From: Desulfobacula sp.
Lineage (GTDB): Bacteria > Desulfobacterota > Desulfobacteria > Desulfobacterales > Desulfobacteraceae
Direction of reading: 5' to 3'
Assembly: GCA_013792075.1 (NCBI GenBank)
Contig: VMSR01000043.1
Coordinates: forward strand, 1-64,000
DNA: 64,000 nucleotides
The translations under genes and the position numbers were made by a program. The notes below the pieces were generated by a model that saw only the letters and a list, made by a program, of their open reading frames with translations, had not been told where the DNA came from and ran no database searches. Positions 11,653 through 21,692 of this stretch are shown here, piece after piece; position 1 is the stretch's first letter; each line of letters opens with the position of its first letter.

Positions 11653-12528
11653 ATGACCCGTTTTGTGAAAAAAGCCCTGGCAGATATCCGGTCCAATCGT
11701 TTTTTGAATTTTATTACCATTATAACCATCTCCCTTTCAATTTTGGTTGTCTCGGTTTTTATGCTTTTTTTTGAAAACGCAAGCCGGATCATCGAAGCCT
11801 GGAACCAGGGGGGGCGTGCCATTGTTTATCTGGAAAAAGAATTTTCCATGGACATGCTTCCGGATCTAAAGGTAAAAATTCAGGGATTGGGAGAGATTGA
11901 TGAAATGCGCTTTATCCCCAAGGCCCAGGCTCTGGAGAAATTAAAAAAAGAGATGTCCTCCCGAACAGAATTTTTCCAAACCCTTAAAACCAACCCCCTG
12001 CCGGACGCTATTGAGATTCGGATGAAATCCCATGGCAGTTTTGAACAGGTCCAGGCCTTTGCCGGGAAAATTGCGGCCCTGGAGCTGGTGGAAAATGTGG
12101 AATATGGCCAGGGCTGGCTGGGCAGGTTTTTAAATGTGTTCAATCTGTTTAAAATGACCGGATATGCCATGTGCAGCCTTTTTTTACTCATTGCATTGTT
12201 TATAACGGCCAACACGGTTCGGCTGGCCTTTTATTCCCGCAGGCTTGAGGTTGAGATTATGCGATTGGTGGGGGCTACGGAAGGCTTTATTAAAACGCCT
12301 TTTTATGTGGAAGGACTTTTCCAGGGCTTTTTTGGCGGAGTGCTGGGTCTTGTGATCCTGCTTTCAGGGTACCTGACCATATCCTCCGGCATTGCAGAGA
12401 ATCTTGCCGCGTATGTCTATATTGACATCCGGTTTCTTTCCATGGGGGCCATACTCACTATAATATTGAGCAGCACATTTTTAGGTTGGTTTGGATGCTA
12501 TCTGTCCTTAAAACAAATTTTAAAATAA
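11653..12528 (+). CDS. ftsX: Cell division protein FtsX
   Basis: A 291-residue inner-membrane protein. It has a first transmembrane helix at about residues 20-43, a periplasmic domain of roughly 120 residues, then three more helices (about 170-192, 222-244 and 260-285). This is the FtsX four-helix topology. The FVKKALADIRSNRFLNFITI start and the RRLEVEIMRLVGATEGFIKTPF loop are typical. The extracytoplasmic domain would bind the EnvC-like protein encoded next. It starts 19 bases after ftsE, and its 3' end overlaps the next gene. Confidence 0.92.
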   Translation: MTRFVKKALADIRSNRFLNFITIITISLSILVVSVFMLFFENASRIIEAWNQGGRAIVYLEKEFSMDMLPDLKVKIQGLGEIDEMRFIPKAQALEKLKKEMSSRTEFFQTLKTNPLPDAIEIRMKSHGSFEQVQAFAGKIAALELVENVEYGQGWLGRFLNVFNLFKMTGYAMCSLFLLIALFITANTVRLAFYSRRLEVEIMRLVGATEGFIKTPFYVEGLFQGFFGGVLGLVILLSGYLTISSGIAENLAAYVYIDIRFLSMGAILTIILSSTFLGWFGCYLSLKQILK

Positions 12529-13958
12529 TACAGTTTAAAACCAGGCTCTGCCTTATTTTCGGGTGCCTTGTTATTCTGGTTGCAGGGAATGTCAGCGCCA
12601 GTGAGAAGGTTCTGTTCAAGGGGATTGTCAATTCCTATAAACTCAATATCAGGGAAACGCCCTCCCAGTATTCAGATGTGGTTATTGTGGTTGAAAAAGG
12701 GGAACCTGTGGATGTTGTGGCGGAAAAAGGCGGCATCGGCGGATGGCTGACGGTGGTATACCAGGGCAAAAGAGGGTATATCCGAAATCGGTCCCAGTAT
12801 ATCCTCCTGAAGCCTGTGGCCGGGGTCAAAAATTCGATGGATCCAAAGGCTCAAACGAAGGAACCCAAAAAGGCCGCCACCGCCAAAATTGTGGTGAAGG
12901 ATAAAATTGACGTTACGGATAAAATTGTCACGGAAGAACAAAAGCTGGAAAAATTTTCCATAAAAGAGTCGGAAATTATCGAAGGACTGGATGAAATTGA
13001 CTATGGCCTGAACCAGGCCCGGTTAAAATCTGCTAACCTGTCCCGGGAGGCCGGGGCGCTTGCCGCAAGAAATACCAAGATCCGTGAAGCCCAAAAAATA
13101 CTGGCCGCAAAAATAGATGAAGACCAGGCCTATGCCGGCCAGCGACTCAACGCACTTTACCGGATGGGGATGATCGGCCGCCTGGATATTGCAGGACTTC
13201 CGTCCTCTGTGTTTGATTTTTTTTTAACCCAGAACGCTATGAAACAAGTGATCGCGTCGGATTTGAGGGTTCTTGAAACACAAGCCCAGGACCTTAAAAA
13301 ATTGAATTCCCTGGAAGAAGAGCTGAACCGGCAGGTGACAGAAAAAAACAACCTGGAAGCTGAACTCAATCTCCAGATTCGGATTAAGGAAAAAGAGACC
13401 CTTAAAAAAGAAGCTATTTTGTACGAGATCCAAAGGAAAAAAAAATTATCCCTGGCAGCTCTGGAATCCTTGAAATCATCTGCAAGAGATCTTGATGAAA
13501 AGATGAGCGCAATGGGAGAACAGATTTTACACCCCATTGAGAACTCTTCTTTTTCACACCAGAAAGGGCGGCTGCCCATTCCGGTGAATGGAAAAATCAT
13601 CTCAACCTTTGGACCTTCAAAGAACGGAGATTACAAATCCTTCACTTTTCAAAGCGGAATTGATATAACAGTGGAAAGAGGAGAGCCGGTCCGGTCAGTT
13701 TTCAAGGGAGAAGTCATTTTCTCACAATGGTTGAAAGGGTATGGAAATATGCTGATTATCAACCATGGTGACAATTATTATACCTTGTATGCCCATGTGG
13801 AAGAGGTCTTCAAGAAAAAGGGGGAGTCAGTTGGTACAGGAGAGGTGATTGCCACGGGCGGAGATACCGGATCCATCAAGGGTCTGTATCTCCATTTTGA
13901 GGTCAGGCACCATGGAAAACCTGTCAACCCCATGCAATGGTTAAGAAAAGGAGCATAA
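12495..13958 (+). CDS. EnvC-like murein hydrolase activator (SH3b, coiled coil, degenerate LytM)
   Basis: An exported protein of about 487 residues from the ATG at 12495, which overlaps ftsX by 34 bases; a TTG at 12486 is an alternative. Order of parts: signal peptide (LIFGCLVILVAGNVSAS), a bacterial SH3 domain (about residues 40-105), a long Lys/Glu-rich coiled coil (about 150-350) and an M23/LytM domain (about 360-480). Two metal-site positions of active LytM enzymes are changed: the usual HxxxD reads QSGID (near residue 386), and the usual HLHFE reads YLHFE (near 464). The domain is therefore probably non-catalytic, as in E. coli EnvC, which activates amidases under FtsEX control. The operon position fits that role exactly. 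Confidence 0.88.
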   Translation: MLSVLKTNFKIIQFKTRLCLIFGCLVILVAGNVSASEKVLFKGIVNSYKLNIRETPSQYSDVVIVVEKGEPVDVVAEKGGIGGWLTVVYQGKRGYIRNRSQYILLKPVAGVKNSMDPKAQTKEPKKAATAKIVVKDKIDVTDKIVTEEQKLEKFSIKESEIIEGLDEIDYGLNQARLKSANLSREAGALAARNTKIREAQKILAAKIDEDQAYAGQRLNALYRMGMIGRLDIAGLPSSVFDFFLTQNAMKQVIASDLRVLETQAQDLKKLNSLEEELNRQVTEKNNLEAELNLQIRIKEKETLKKEAILYEIQRKKKLSLAALESLKSSARDLDEKMSAMGEQILHPIENSSFSHQKGRLPIPVNGKIISTFGPSKNGDYKSFTFQSGIDITVERGEPVRSVFKGEVIFSQWLKGYGNMLIINHGDNYYTLYAHVEEVFKKKGESVGTGEVIATGGDTGSIKGLYLHFEVRHHGKPVNPMQWLRKGA

Positions 13959-13962
13959 ATAG

Positions 13963-15297
13963 ATGAGGTGTCAATTCCCTGAACGCTCACGGCGCTGGGT
14001 ATCGGGTACAATAGCAGCCCTGTTTTTTGTTTTTATAACAGGATCTTTCACCTTGAGTGAGGCAGGTAGTGAAAAGACCTATGAAACATTGAAGCTTTTT
14101 ACCGAGGTCTTGGAAGAGCTGGAAAAAAATTATGTGGATGAGGTGGATGCAGAAGAGCTGATTCACAATGCCATCAAAGGGATGGTGGGGGATCTGGACC
14201 CCCATTCAAGCTTCATGCCCCCGGAAGCATTTGACGATCTTCAGGACGATACCAAGGGAGAGTTTTCAGGCATTGGTATCGTGATTACCATGAAAGAGGG
14301 CATTCTCACCGTGGTTTCTCCCATTGAAGGCACTCCGGCCTATAAAGCAGGGATTCATGCAGGGGACATCATCATCAAAATAGATGACAATTCCACAAAG
14401 GGAATGGAATTGTGGGAAGCGGTTGCAAAGATGCGGGGGCCAAGGAACAAGGAGGTTTTGATCACCATCATTCGGGAGGGGGAAACCGCTCCCCTGGAGT
14501 TTGCCCTGAAACGGGATCTGATTCCCATGACCAGTGTGAGGTCTGCTGTTCTTAAACCCGGGTACGGGTATCTCAGGGTTACCAATTTTAGGATGAACAC
14601 CTTAGATGACATGGAAAAAGATCTGAAAAAGCTTGAAGAAAGCAATAATGGCCTCAAGGGACTGATCATTGATTTGCGGGATAACCCCGGAGGCCTTTTG
14701 GACCAGGCCATTAAAATCAGCGACCTGTTTTTGGACGAGGGAACCATTGTTTCCATAAAAGGCCGGCTTGAAAAAAATACCCAGGTATTTAACGCATATC
14801 CCAATGAAGAAGGCAGGGACTACCCCATTGTTGTTTTGATTAACGGGGGGTCTGCATCGGCATCGGAAATCGTGGCAGGCGCTCTTCAGGATCATTCAAG
14901 GGCTCTTATTCTGGGGACACCTTCATTTGGAAAGGGATCGGTTCAAACCGTACGCCCCCTTAAGGATGGGTTTGGTATTAAATACACCATTGCCCGCTAT
15001 TATACCCCCAATGGCCGTTCCATCCAGGCCAAGGGTATTCAGCCGGATATTGAAGTGGAATTTGATATCATTGAAAAAGAAGAAAAAGCGTCTGGCAATG
15101 ACAGGATGATCAAGGAAAAGGATCTGAGAAATAGCCTGGAGCCCGAAGAAAGAGAGTTGGGAAGGCCTGAGAAAATAAAATCAAAGAAAAACCGGCAACT
15201 TCTGGATGCCGAACAGCTTGAAAAGGATACCCAGGTGAAACGGGCCCTTGATATTCTGGTAAGCTATGGCGTGTTTAGTAAATTAAATGGCCGATAA
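13963..15297 (+). CDS. S41-family C-terminal processing protease
   Basis: A 444-residue exported serine protease with an N-terminal hydrophobic segment (about residues 18-32). A helical region follows (YVDEVDAEELIHNAIKGMV), then a PDZ domain (about 95-180, KAGIHAGDIIIKIDD) and the catalytic core. The core has GGSASASEIVAG carrying the candidate Ser (near residue 297) and FGKGSVQT carrying the Lys of the Ser/Lys dyad (near 323). The tail is charged. CtpA-type proteases trim or degrade periplasmic proteins, often peptidoglycan hydrolases. The gene starts 4 bases after the EnvC-like gene, so it probably acts on the same hydrolase machinery. Confidence 0.92.
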   Translation: MRCQFPERSRRWVSGTIAALFFVFITGSFTLSEAGSEKTYETLKLFTEVLEELEKNYVDEVDAEELIHNAIKGMVGDLDPHSSFMPPEAFDDLQDDTKGEFSGIGIVITMKEGILTVVSPIEGTPAYKAGIHAGDIIIKIDDNSTKGMELWEAVAKMRGPRNKEVLITIIREGETAPLEFALKRDLIPMTSVRSAVLKPGYGYLRVTNFRMNTLDDMEKDLKKLEESNNGLKGLIIDLRDNPGGLLDQAIKISDLFLDEGTIVSIKGRLEKNTQVFNAYPNEEGRDYPIVVLINGGSASASEIVAGALQDHSRALILGTPSFGKGSVQTVRPLKDGFGIKYTIARYYTPNGRSIQAKGIQPDIEVEFDIIEKEEKASGNDRMIKEKDLRNSLEPEERELGRPEKIKSKKNRQLLDAEQLEKDTQVKRALDILVSYGVFSKLNGR

Positions 15298-16420
15298 AAA
15301 AAAGAGCAGCCCCCGGAGGAAAACCGATGCTTCCCCAAAAAAAACACCAGGGAAAAAGGCGCCAGGAAAAACAGCAGGAACCAGAAAAAAGAAGAAAGCA
15401 GATCTTGGCAAGGAATTAAAAAAAGTTTTTTTGGGGATTGCCATTCTCCTTGCCATTTGCCTGACACTGGCCATGATGGCAGATATATTTTTCAAGCCCG
15501 GGAACAAAGGATCCATTAAGAAAGCATCCCAACCCCTGACCGCCAAAAGGGACAAGGTCCCCATTGTCATATCTCCCAAGGAGGCCACCCGGGTGGATCC
15601 GGTGTTCGAAGATCCCGATGATATACAGAATAAAAAACCCATAGCCGGTATTCAGGAAAAAACCCAGCGGCCGATCCTTTACGAGATCTTTGAGGACCTG
15701 GACCATGCCCAGGAGGAGGAAAAACCTGTCCCACCGGTGATCAAGAATGACATTCCCAGTATCGTTATCATTATTGATGATATCGGGTACGACCGGCAGG
15801 TGGCAATGGAATTATACCAGCTGAATTCCAACCTTACTTTTTCCGTGCTTCCCTTTTCACCTTTTGGCCGTTCCATTGCCAAGAAGCTTTCTGAAAAAGG
15901 TGCCCAGCTCATGCTTCACCTGCCCATGGAACCTGTTGAATATCCGGAAGTCAATCCGGGACCCGGCGCCTTGTTGTCCTCAATGACGCCGGACAAACTT
16001 TTGGACCAGCTTCGAAAAAATTTAATAGAGGTGCCCGGGGTTGTGGGGGTCAACAATCACATGGGCTCAAAATTGACAGCCGATTCTGATAAAATGAACC
16101 AGATTTTTACGATATTAAAAAAACAAGATCTGTTTTTCATTGATTCCAGAACATCTCCCGTATCCCGGGGCGAGGAATCTGCCCGGCTGTTCAAGCTCAG
16201 GTTTGCCCAGCGGGACATTTTTTTGGATAATTCCCAAAATATTCCCTATATCACGGGACAATTTGGGCGCCTCATTAAGATTGCCCAAAAGCACGGGATT
16301 GCCATCGGTATAGGCCATCCCTACAAATCAACCCTTGAGGCCCTTAAAATCGAATTGCCAAAACTGAATGGTAAGATTCGTATTGTTCCGGCCAGTCAGG
16401 CTGTCGTTGTTCTGGAATAA
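15287..16420 (+). CDS. Divergent polysaccharide deacetylase family protein
   Basis: A 377-residue protein starting inside the last codons of the protease gene (11-base overlap). The N-terminus is very rich in Lys, Pro and Arg (about residues 1-45), then comes one transmembrane helix (about 48-68), a variable linker and the C-terminal domain from about residue 155. The domain begins PSIVIIIDDIGYD and continues with LTFSVLPFSPF, LMLHLPMEP and NNHMGSK, the pattern of the divergent polysaccharide deacetylase (DUF610) family. The family fold resembles NodB deacetylases, but its substrate is unproven. Its place after envC and ctpA suggests a cell-wall role. Confidence 0.85.
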   Translation: MADKKKSSPRRKTDASPKKTPGKKAPGKTAGTRKKKKADLGKELKKVFLGIAILLAICLTLAMMADIFFKPGNKGSIKKASQPLTAKRDKVPIVISPKEATRVDPVFEDPDDIQNKKPIAGIQEKTQRPILYEIFEDLDHAQEEEKPVPPVIKNDIPSIVIIIDDIGYDRQVAMELYQLNSNLTFSVLPFSPFGRSIAKKLSEKGAQLMLHLPMEPVEYPEVNPGPGALLSSMTPDKLLDQLRKNLIEVPGVVGVNNHMGSKLTADSDKMNQIFTILKKQDLFFIDSRTSPVSRGEESARLFKLRFAQRDIFLDNSQNIPYITGQFGRLIKIAQKHGIAIGIGHPYKSTLEALKIELPKLNGKIRIVPASQAVVVLE

Positions 16421-16460
16421 CCCTTGACCGGACCTGATAAAAAAACACAAAAAGGCAAGC

Positions 16461-17021
16461 TCACAAGAACCAATCGCCTTTTATTTCATCCAGCAGTCCC
16501 AGGGCCTTGGACACGGGAATTCTGTCGGCAATCGGCTTGGTGGTTTCAATGGATACCAAAAATTGTTTGTTTATCGCTGTCAGCAGGATATTCAGCTGTT
16601 CAAGATCCAGGAGGGCCTCCCTGGGAAAGGATGTCACCCCTTTGAAATTTTTAGGGCAGAAGTCCACCATGCTTTTTATTTTTTTTTTGAAATAGAGCGG
16701 ATACCCGTGGGTCCGGCAGATGATGGGACGGGCGCCATAGAGAAGGCATTGTCTGTTGATCAAGAGGGGGCAGTCCTTGGCTTTTTTTTCCAGTCCTGCC
16801 ATGACAAGTTCCTTGGAAAATTTGTCCAGCTTACCAAAGGCTGCCGAAAGTGCAACGGCTTCGACGGGAAAAAGATTTATAGGCCTGCAGCAGCTGTCAC
16901 AGCCTTTTTTACAGGCAATTTTGCCGGGATAATTTTTTTCCACCTGTTGGATATGGGCATCCACGCGGTTTAACAAGTCGAAATAGTTTTTCAGCAAATG
17001 GGATTGGCAGTCCAGATTCAT
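16461..17021 (-). CDS. YkgJ-family cysteine cluster protein
   Basis: A 186-residue soluble protein with the spaced cysteines of the YkgJ/CxxCxxCC family: CKKGCDSCC (about residues 37-45), then NRQCLLYGARPIICRTHGYPL and a later VDFCPKNF. These clusters are thought to bind iron-sulfur or zinc; the biochemical function is unknown. The family is common in Desulfobacterota and often annotated as a zinc/iron-chelating protein. It is convergent with the deacetylase gene and is a single-gene unit. Confidence 0.85.
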   Translation of the reverse strand: MNLDCQSHLLKNYFDLLNRVDAHIQQVEKNYPGKIACKKGCDSCCRPINLFPVEAVALSAAFGKLDKFSKELVMAGLEKKAKDCPLLINRQCLLYGARPIICRTHGYPLYFKKKIKSMVDFCPKNFKGVTSFPREALLDLEQLNILLTAINKQFLVSIETTKPIADRIPVSKALGLLDEIKGDWFL

Positions 17022-17245
17022 TTGTTTCCTATTTTTTTACAGAATCATTGAAATGGATTGTTGGTTCATGATGTAATCTATATATACACGAGTTAGGGAC
17101 TCGGATAAATAAAAACCTTAACTCAACTTTTCGGACTTCGGCTTTGCAGAAAACAGGATAAAAAGAATTGACAAATGACCATAACCACTGGATGATTTGT
17201 TGATCAAAAGAGATATACGTCAGATAAAGATAAAAGGAGTCAACC

Positions 17246-18418
17246 ATGGCTAAGAAATCCTTGTGCTGGATATGGATCTTATTGGGAATCCTTATTTTTT
17301 TTACGGGCTGTAAGGACAAAATAGAACCCGGCACCACAGTGTCCGGTCCGTTGTCCTCCATCAAGGCAATTGTGGCTGTGGCGACGGTCAGTAACCAGCC
17401 CTTTGTTTACGAAGCCCTCGGCACCATTGTTGCCCAGGCCACCAGCACCCTATCCTGCAAAATCATGGGGACGGTGACGGCCGTAAATGTAAGGGAGGGA
17501 GATTTGGTCCGGCAGGGGGATATCCTGGTTGTACTGGACAAAAGACAGGTGGATGCGGGCCTGCGTCAAAGCCAGGCCAAGCTGTCAGAAGCCCAGAAAG
17601 CGCAATCTGCAGCCATCGCTGCCAGAAATGCGGCCCAGGCAGGCGCAGACCTTGCCGGGGCGACCTATAATCGATATCAAAAGCTGTTTCAGGAAGAATC
17701 CGCCACCCGCCAGGAGTTTGAGGAGGTTGAGGCCCGCCATCGTCAGGCCCAGGCATCCTTGTCCCAGGCAGATGCCATGGTGGCAGCAGCCCAGTCACGG
17801 ATTGCCCAGGCAAAGGCTGCTGTTTCCGGTGCCGGCATTTCCCAGAAAGACGCCACCATCCTGGCCCCCTATGATGGGATTGTGACGGAAAAAATGATCA
17901 GAGTGGGAGATCTGGCAGCTCCGGGAACTCCTTTGCTCACCCTGGAGGGAACAGGAGGGTTCCAGGCCGAGCTGGTGCTGCCGGAATATTATATCCAGAC
18001 GGTGCGGATCGGCCAGTCCCTGGATGTAGATATCCCCGCCCAGAAGGGTTCTCCGGTGATAATCGGCACGATAATAACCATTGCCCCCATGGCGGATCAG
18101 ACCAGCCGTTCGTTTACGGTCAAGGTCATGCTTCCTGAAACCGCATTGCTGCGGTCCGGCATGTTTGCCAGGATCAGTATCCCGGTGGGTGAAGGCGGCA
18201 TGCTGCTGATTCCTGAATCCGCCCAGGTGGTCCAGGGGCAGCTGACCGGATATTTTCTGGTGGATGACGCTGGTATTGCAAGGTTTCGCCTCATGCGAAC
18301 GGGCCGGCATTTCAAGGATAATATTGAAATCATTTCAGGGATGAAGCCCGGGATTCACTATCTTGTGTCTCCTCCTGCCGGCGTAAAGGACGGAATGACC
18401 GTTGAGGATGCATCATGA
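17246..18418 (+). CDS. RND efflux periplasmic adaptor (membrane fusion protein)
   Basis: A 390-residue lipoprotein; the signal peptide ends in a lipobox (FFTGC, Cys near residue 25). It shows a barrel-sandwich half-motif ([22 protein letters not shown], about 75-97), an Ala/Gln-rich alpha-helical hairpin (about 100-190), the second lipoyl half ([25 protein letters not shown]), and a beta-barrel with a membrane-proximal domain. It links the inner-membrane RND pump to the outer-membrane channel. AAGGAG precedes the ATG. It overlaps the pump gene by ATGA. No regulator gene is adjacent. Confidence 0.93.
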   Translation: MAKKSLCWIWILLGILIFFTGCKDKIEPGTTVSGPLSSIKAIVAVATVSNQPFVYEALGTIVAQATSTLSCKIMGTVTAVNVREGDLVRQGDILVVLDKRQVDAGLRQSQAKLSEAQKAQSAAIAARNAAQAGADLAGATYNRYQKLFQEESATRQEFEEVEARHRQAQASLSQADAMVAAAQSRIAQAKAAVSGAGISQKDATILAPYDGIVTEKMIRVGDLAAPGTPLLTLEGTGGFQAELVLPEYYIQTVRIGQSLDVDIPAQKGSPVIIGTIITIAPMADQTSRSFTVKVMLPETALLRSGMFARISIPVGEGGMLLIPESAQVVQGQLTGYFLVDDAGIARFRLMRTGRHFKDNIEIISGMKPGIHYLVSPPAGVKDGMTVEDAS

Positions 18419-21400
18419 CTGCAAAGCTAGGCCCGGCAGGGAAAATTGCCTCGTTTTTCATTAACTCCAAACTGACCCCCCTGATTATCATTGCTTCGAT
18501 TCTTCTGGGGATTGCGGCGGTCATTGCCCTGCCCAGGGAGGAAGAGCCCCAGATCATCGTTCCCATGATCGACGTGTTTGTTCAGATGCCGGGGGCCTCG
18601 GCCAAGGAGGTGGAACAGCGGGTCACCAAACCCATGGAAAAATTGCTCTGGGAGATCCCGGGAGTGGAATACATTTATTCCACCTCCATGCCGGGCATGT
18701 CCATGGTCGTGGTTCGTTTTCTGGTGGGACAGGACCAGGAGGGGGCCATTGTCCGGCTGCAAGCCAAGCTTACGGCCAATTATGACAGGATTCCTTCCGG
18801 TGTCAGCCCGCCCCTGATCCGGCCAAGGTATATTGATGACGTTCCCATTCTGGCCTTGACCTTCTGGAGCGAAGAGGTGGATCATTATCTGCTCAGACGG
18901 CTGGTGGCAGAGGTGGAGGACCGGGTCAAGCAGGAACCCAATGTCTCGATCACCGCCATCATTGGCGGGGAGGCGCGTCAGGTGAATGTGCGCCTGGACC
19001 CCATCCGTCTGGCGGCCTACGGCCTGGACATGGAACAGGTGGCAGGCCTTGTGGCGGTTGCCAACCAGGCATCGGACTCCGGCAGTTTTCCCTCCCGCCA
19101 GGGCCAGGTGGTCGTTCATGCGGGAGGGCTTCTCAAGGATGCCGAAGATGTGGGCCGGGTGGTGATCAATGTCTACCAGGGCCGGCCGGTTTATCTGCGG
19201 GATGTGGCTGTCATTGAAGACGGACCAGGGGATCCGTCGCAATATGTGTTTTTTGGTGTTGGGCCTGCTGCCGCAGAAAAACAGATCCAGGCAAAGGCCG
19301 GATCCAAGGGTGTCTGGCCTGCCGTAACCCTGACCGTGGCCAAGCGCAAGGGCACCAATGCCATCAGTGTGGCGGAAAAAGTATTGGAACGGGTCGAGGG
19401 TGCCCGGGGACGGATCATCCCGGACAATGTTCACATGACCATTACCCGCCATTATGGTGAGACGGCCAAGGAAAAATCCAATGAACTGCTGTTTCACATG
19501 CTCATTGCAGTGGTCTCTGTCACCATTCTTATCTGGTTCACCCTGGGCCACCGGGAATCGGGGGTGGTGGCCTTTGCCATACCCGTCACCCTGGCCCTGA
19601 CCCTGACAACCTTCTATCTTTACGGCTACACCTTGAATCGCATCACCCTGTTTGCCCTGATTTTTTCCATCGGCATTCTGGTGGATGACGCCATCGTGGT
19701 TGTGGAAAACGTGGTGCGCCATTATCACCTTCCCGAAAACCATAGCCGTTCCCGGTTCAAGGTGGCAATAGAGGCGGTGGATGAAGTGGGCAATCCCACT
19801 ATCTTAGCCACCCTTGCCGTGATTGCGGCTATTCTGCCCATGGCCTTTGTGGGAGGTCTCATTGGACCTTATATGCGGCCCATTCCCATGGGGGCTTCGG
19901 CAGCCATGTTCTTCTCTCTTTTGGTGGCCTTTATTGTCACGCCCTGGGCATCGGTGCGCATGATAAAGCCGGACGGGCACGGCCAGCATGATCTTCACAA
20001 GGAAGACTGGTCCATCCGGCTGTATCGGAAGGTCATGGACCCCTTGCTTCATAAGCCGATGGTTCGATGGGGCTTTCTTGCGGGAGTGGCAGGCCTGTTG
20101 CTTGCAGCCTGTGTCCTGGTGGCCACAGGCCTTGTCCGGGTCAAGATGCTGCCCTTTGACAACAAGAGCGAATTCCAGGTGATTCTGGACATGCCCGAAA
20201 CCGCAACCCTTGAGGAAACAGCCTCAGCCGCTATGGAAATGGGGGATTATCTTAAAACTGTCAATGAGGTGGTGGATTTTCAGATCCATGCGGGAACAGC
20301 CGGGCCTTTTAATTTTAACGGCCTGGTCCGGCATTATGACCTGAGAAAGGGGCCCTCCATGGCCGATATCCAGGTCAATCTGGCCGGCAAGGGCCGGCGC
20401 AAACAGCAGAGCCATGGGATTGCCAAACGGGTGAGACCCCCCTTAAAAATTATTGCCGACCGTTACGGGGCCAGGGTCAAGATCGCTGAAGTCCCGCCCG
20501 GACCTCCGGTGTTGTCAACCTTGGTGGCAGAGATTTACGGTCCGGACTATGATCGCCAGAAAGAACTTGCCCTCAAGGTGCGCAATATTTTTGAGGCCAC
20601 GGAGGGCGTGGTGGATGTGGACTGGTACATGGAAGAAGACCAGGCAAGATTTCAGCTGGACATTGACCAGGAAAAGGCAGCCCTCCACGGCATCAGTGTC
20701 GGCAGGATCGCCCGGACGCTCAAGCTGGTCCTGGAAGGACAAAGGTCCGGCCTGCTCCATCAGCCCCTGGAAAAAGAAGATGTTCCCATTGTGCTGAAAC
20801 CGGCCCTGGCCGACCGGGCAGGTGTGGATCGGCTGGGGGCGGTCAAGGTGCCGGCAGCCGACGGCAGCCTGGTGGATCTGTCCGCCCTGCTGCGTGTGAG
20901 CCAGACCCCGGTGGACAGGAGCATCTATCATAAAAATTTGATGCCGGTCATCCATGTGACGGCAGATGTGGCAGGCGCCAAGGAAAGCCCGGTCTATGCC
21001 ATCCTGGAGATGTGGAAAAAAATAGACGCCATTACAACGCCCGAAGGGTACGGCATTGTCCAGCACACGGCAGCCCTGCCGGAAACCGACCGGCACCTGG
21101 CCATGAAATGGGACGGGGAATGGCATATCACATACGAGGTATTTCGGGATCTGGGCCTGGCCTTTGCCGTGGTTCTGGTTTTGATCTTTGTCCTGGTGGT
21201 CGGATGGTTCCAGTCCTTTTCAACGCCCTTTGTGATCATGGTGGCCATTCCCTTTTCCCTGATCGGGATTCTCCCGGCCCACTGGGCAATGGGGGCCTTT
21301 TTTACGGCCACCTCCATGATCGGCTTCATCGCAGGCGCCGGGATTGTGGTGCGCAATTCCATTATTTTAGTGGATTTTATTGAGCTGAGGATCGCCCAGG

Positions 21401-21660
21401 GTATGCCCCTGGACCAGGCAGTCATTGATGCCGGCGCTGTCCGGTTCCGGCCCATGATGCTGACGGCTGCCGCCGTGGTGGTGGGTGCGTCTGTCATTCT
21501 CTTTGATCCGATTTTCCAGGGGCTTGCCATATCGCTCATGGCCGGAGAGGTGGCCTCCCTGCTGTTTTCACGGATGACGGTACCGATTTTGTATTTCATG
21601 GACAAACGATGGGAAGCCGGTCATCTGCATCCTGGGATCAAAGAGGCGGAATCCGAATAA
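18415..21660 (+). CDS. RND-family efflux pump, inner-membrane permease
   Basis: A 1081-residue protein of the usual RND length, with twelve expected membrane helices and two large periplasmic loops. Visible landmarks are [20 protein letters not shown] in the first porter domain, the proton-relay segment [16 protein letters not shown] in TM4, and [17 protein letters not shown] in the second half. The two Asp in VDDA of TM4 suggest a proton-driven pump. The HxxxKE-rich heavy-metal signatures were not seen, so a hydrophobic or multidrug substrate is more likely. The substrate cannot be predicted with confidence. It overlaps the adaptor gene by 4 bases. Confidence 0.93.
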   Translation: MTAKLGPAGKIASFFINSKLTPLIIIASILLGIAAVIALPREEEPQIIVPMIDVFVQMPGASAKEVEQRVTKPMEKLLWEIPGVEYIYSTSMPGMSMVVVRFLVGQDQEGAIVRLQAKLTANYDRIPSGVSPPLIRPRYIDDVPILALTFWSEEVDHYLLRRLVAEVEDRVKQEPNVSITAIIGGEARQVNVRLDPIRLAAYGLDMEQVAGLVAVANQASDSGSFPSRQGQVVVHAGGLLKDAEDVGRVVINVYQGRPVYLRDVAVIEDGPGDPSQYVFFGVGPAAAEKQIQAKAGSKGVWPAVTLTVAKRKGTNAISVAEKVLERVEGARGRIIPDNVHMTITRHYGETAKEKSNELLFHMLIAVVSVTILIWFTLGHRESGVVAFAIPVTLALTLTTFYLYGYTLNRITLFALIFSIGILVDDAIVVVENVVRHYHLPENHSRSRFKVAIEAVDEVGNPTILATLAVIAAILPMAFVGGLIGPYMRPIPMGASAAMFFSLLVAFIVTPWASVRMIKPDGHGQHDLHKEDWSIRLYRKVMDPLLHKPMVRWGFLAGVAGLLLAACVLVATGLVRVKMLPFDNKSEFQVILDMPETATLEETASAAMEMGDYLKTVNEVVDFQIHAGTAGPFNFNGLVRHYDLRKGPSMADIQVNLAGKGRRKQQSHGIAKRVRPPLKIIADRYGARVKIAEVPPGPPVLSTLVAEIYGPDYDRQKELALKVRNIFEATEGVVDVDWYMEEDQARFQLDIDQEKAALHGISVGRIARTLKLVLEGQRSGLLHQPLEKEDVPIVLKPALADRAGVDRLGAVKVPAADGSLVDLSALLRVSQTPVDRSIYHKNLMPVIHVTADVAGAKESPVYAILEMWKKIDAITTPEGYGIVQHTAALPETDRHLAMKWDGEWHITYEVFRDLGLAFAVVLVLIFVLVVGWFQSFSTPFVIMVAIPFSLIGILPAHWAMGAFFTATSMIGFIAGAGIVVRNSIILVDFIELRIAQGMPLDQAVIDAGAVRFRPMMLTAAAVVVGASVILFDPIFQGLAISLMAGEVASLLFSRMTVPILYFMDKRWEAGHLHPGIKEAESE

Positions 21661-21692
21661 CGGCGGCTGGCCAACCAATTAAGGAAGAACCA

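Noticed and set aside
18427-19743. Open frame of 438 codons antisense to the RND pump gene
   Set aside because: Its composition (His-, Gly- and Gln-rich, no domains) is a shadow of the codon bias of the pump gene, which has clear family motifs.
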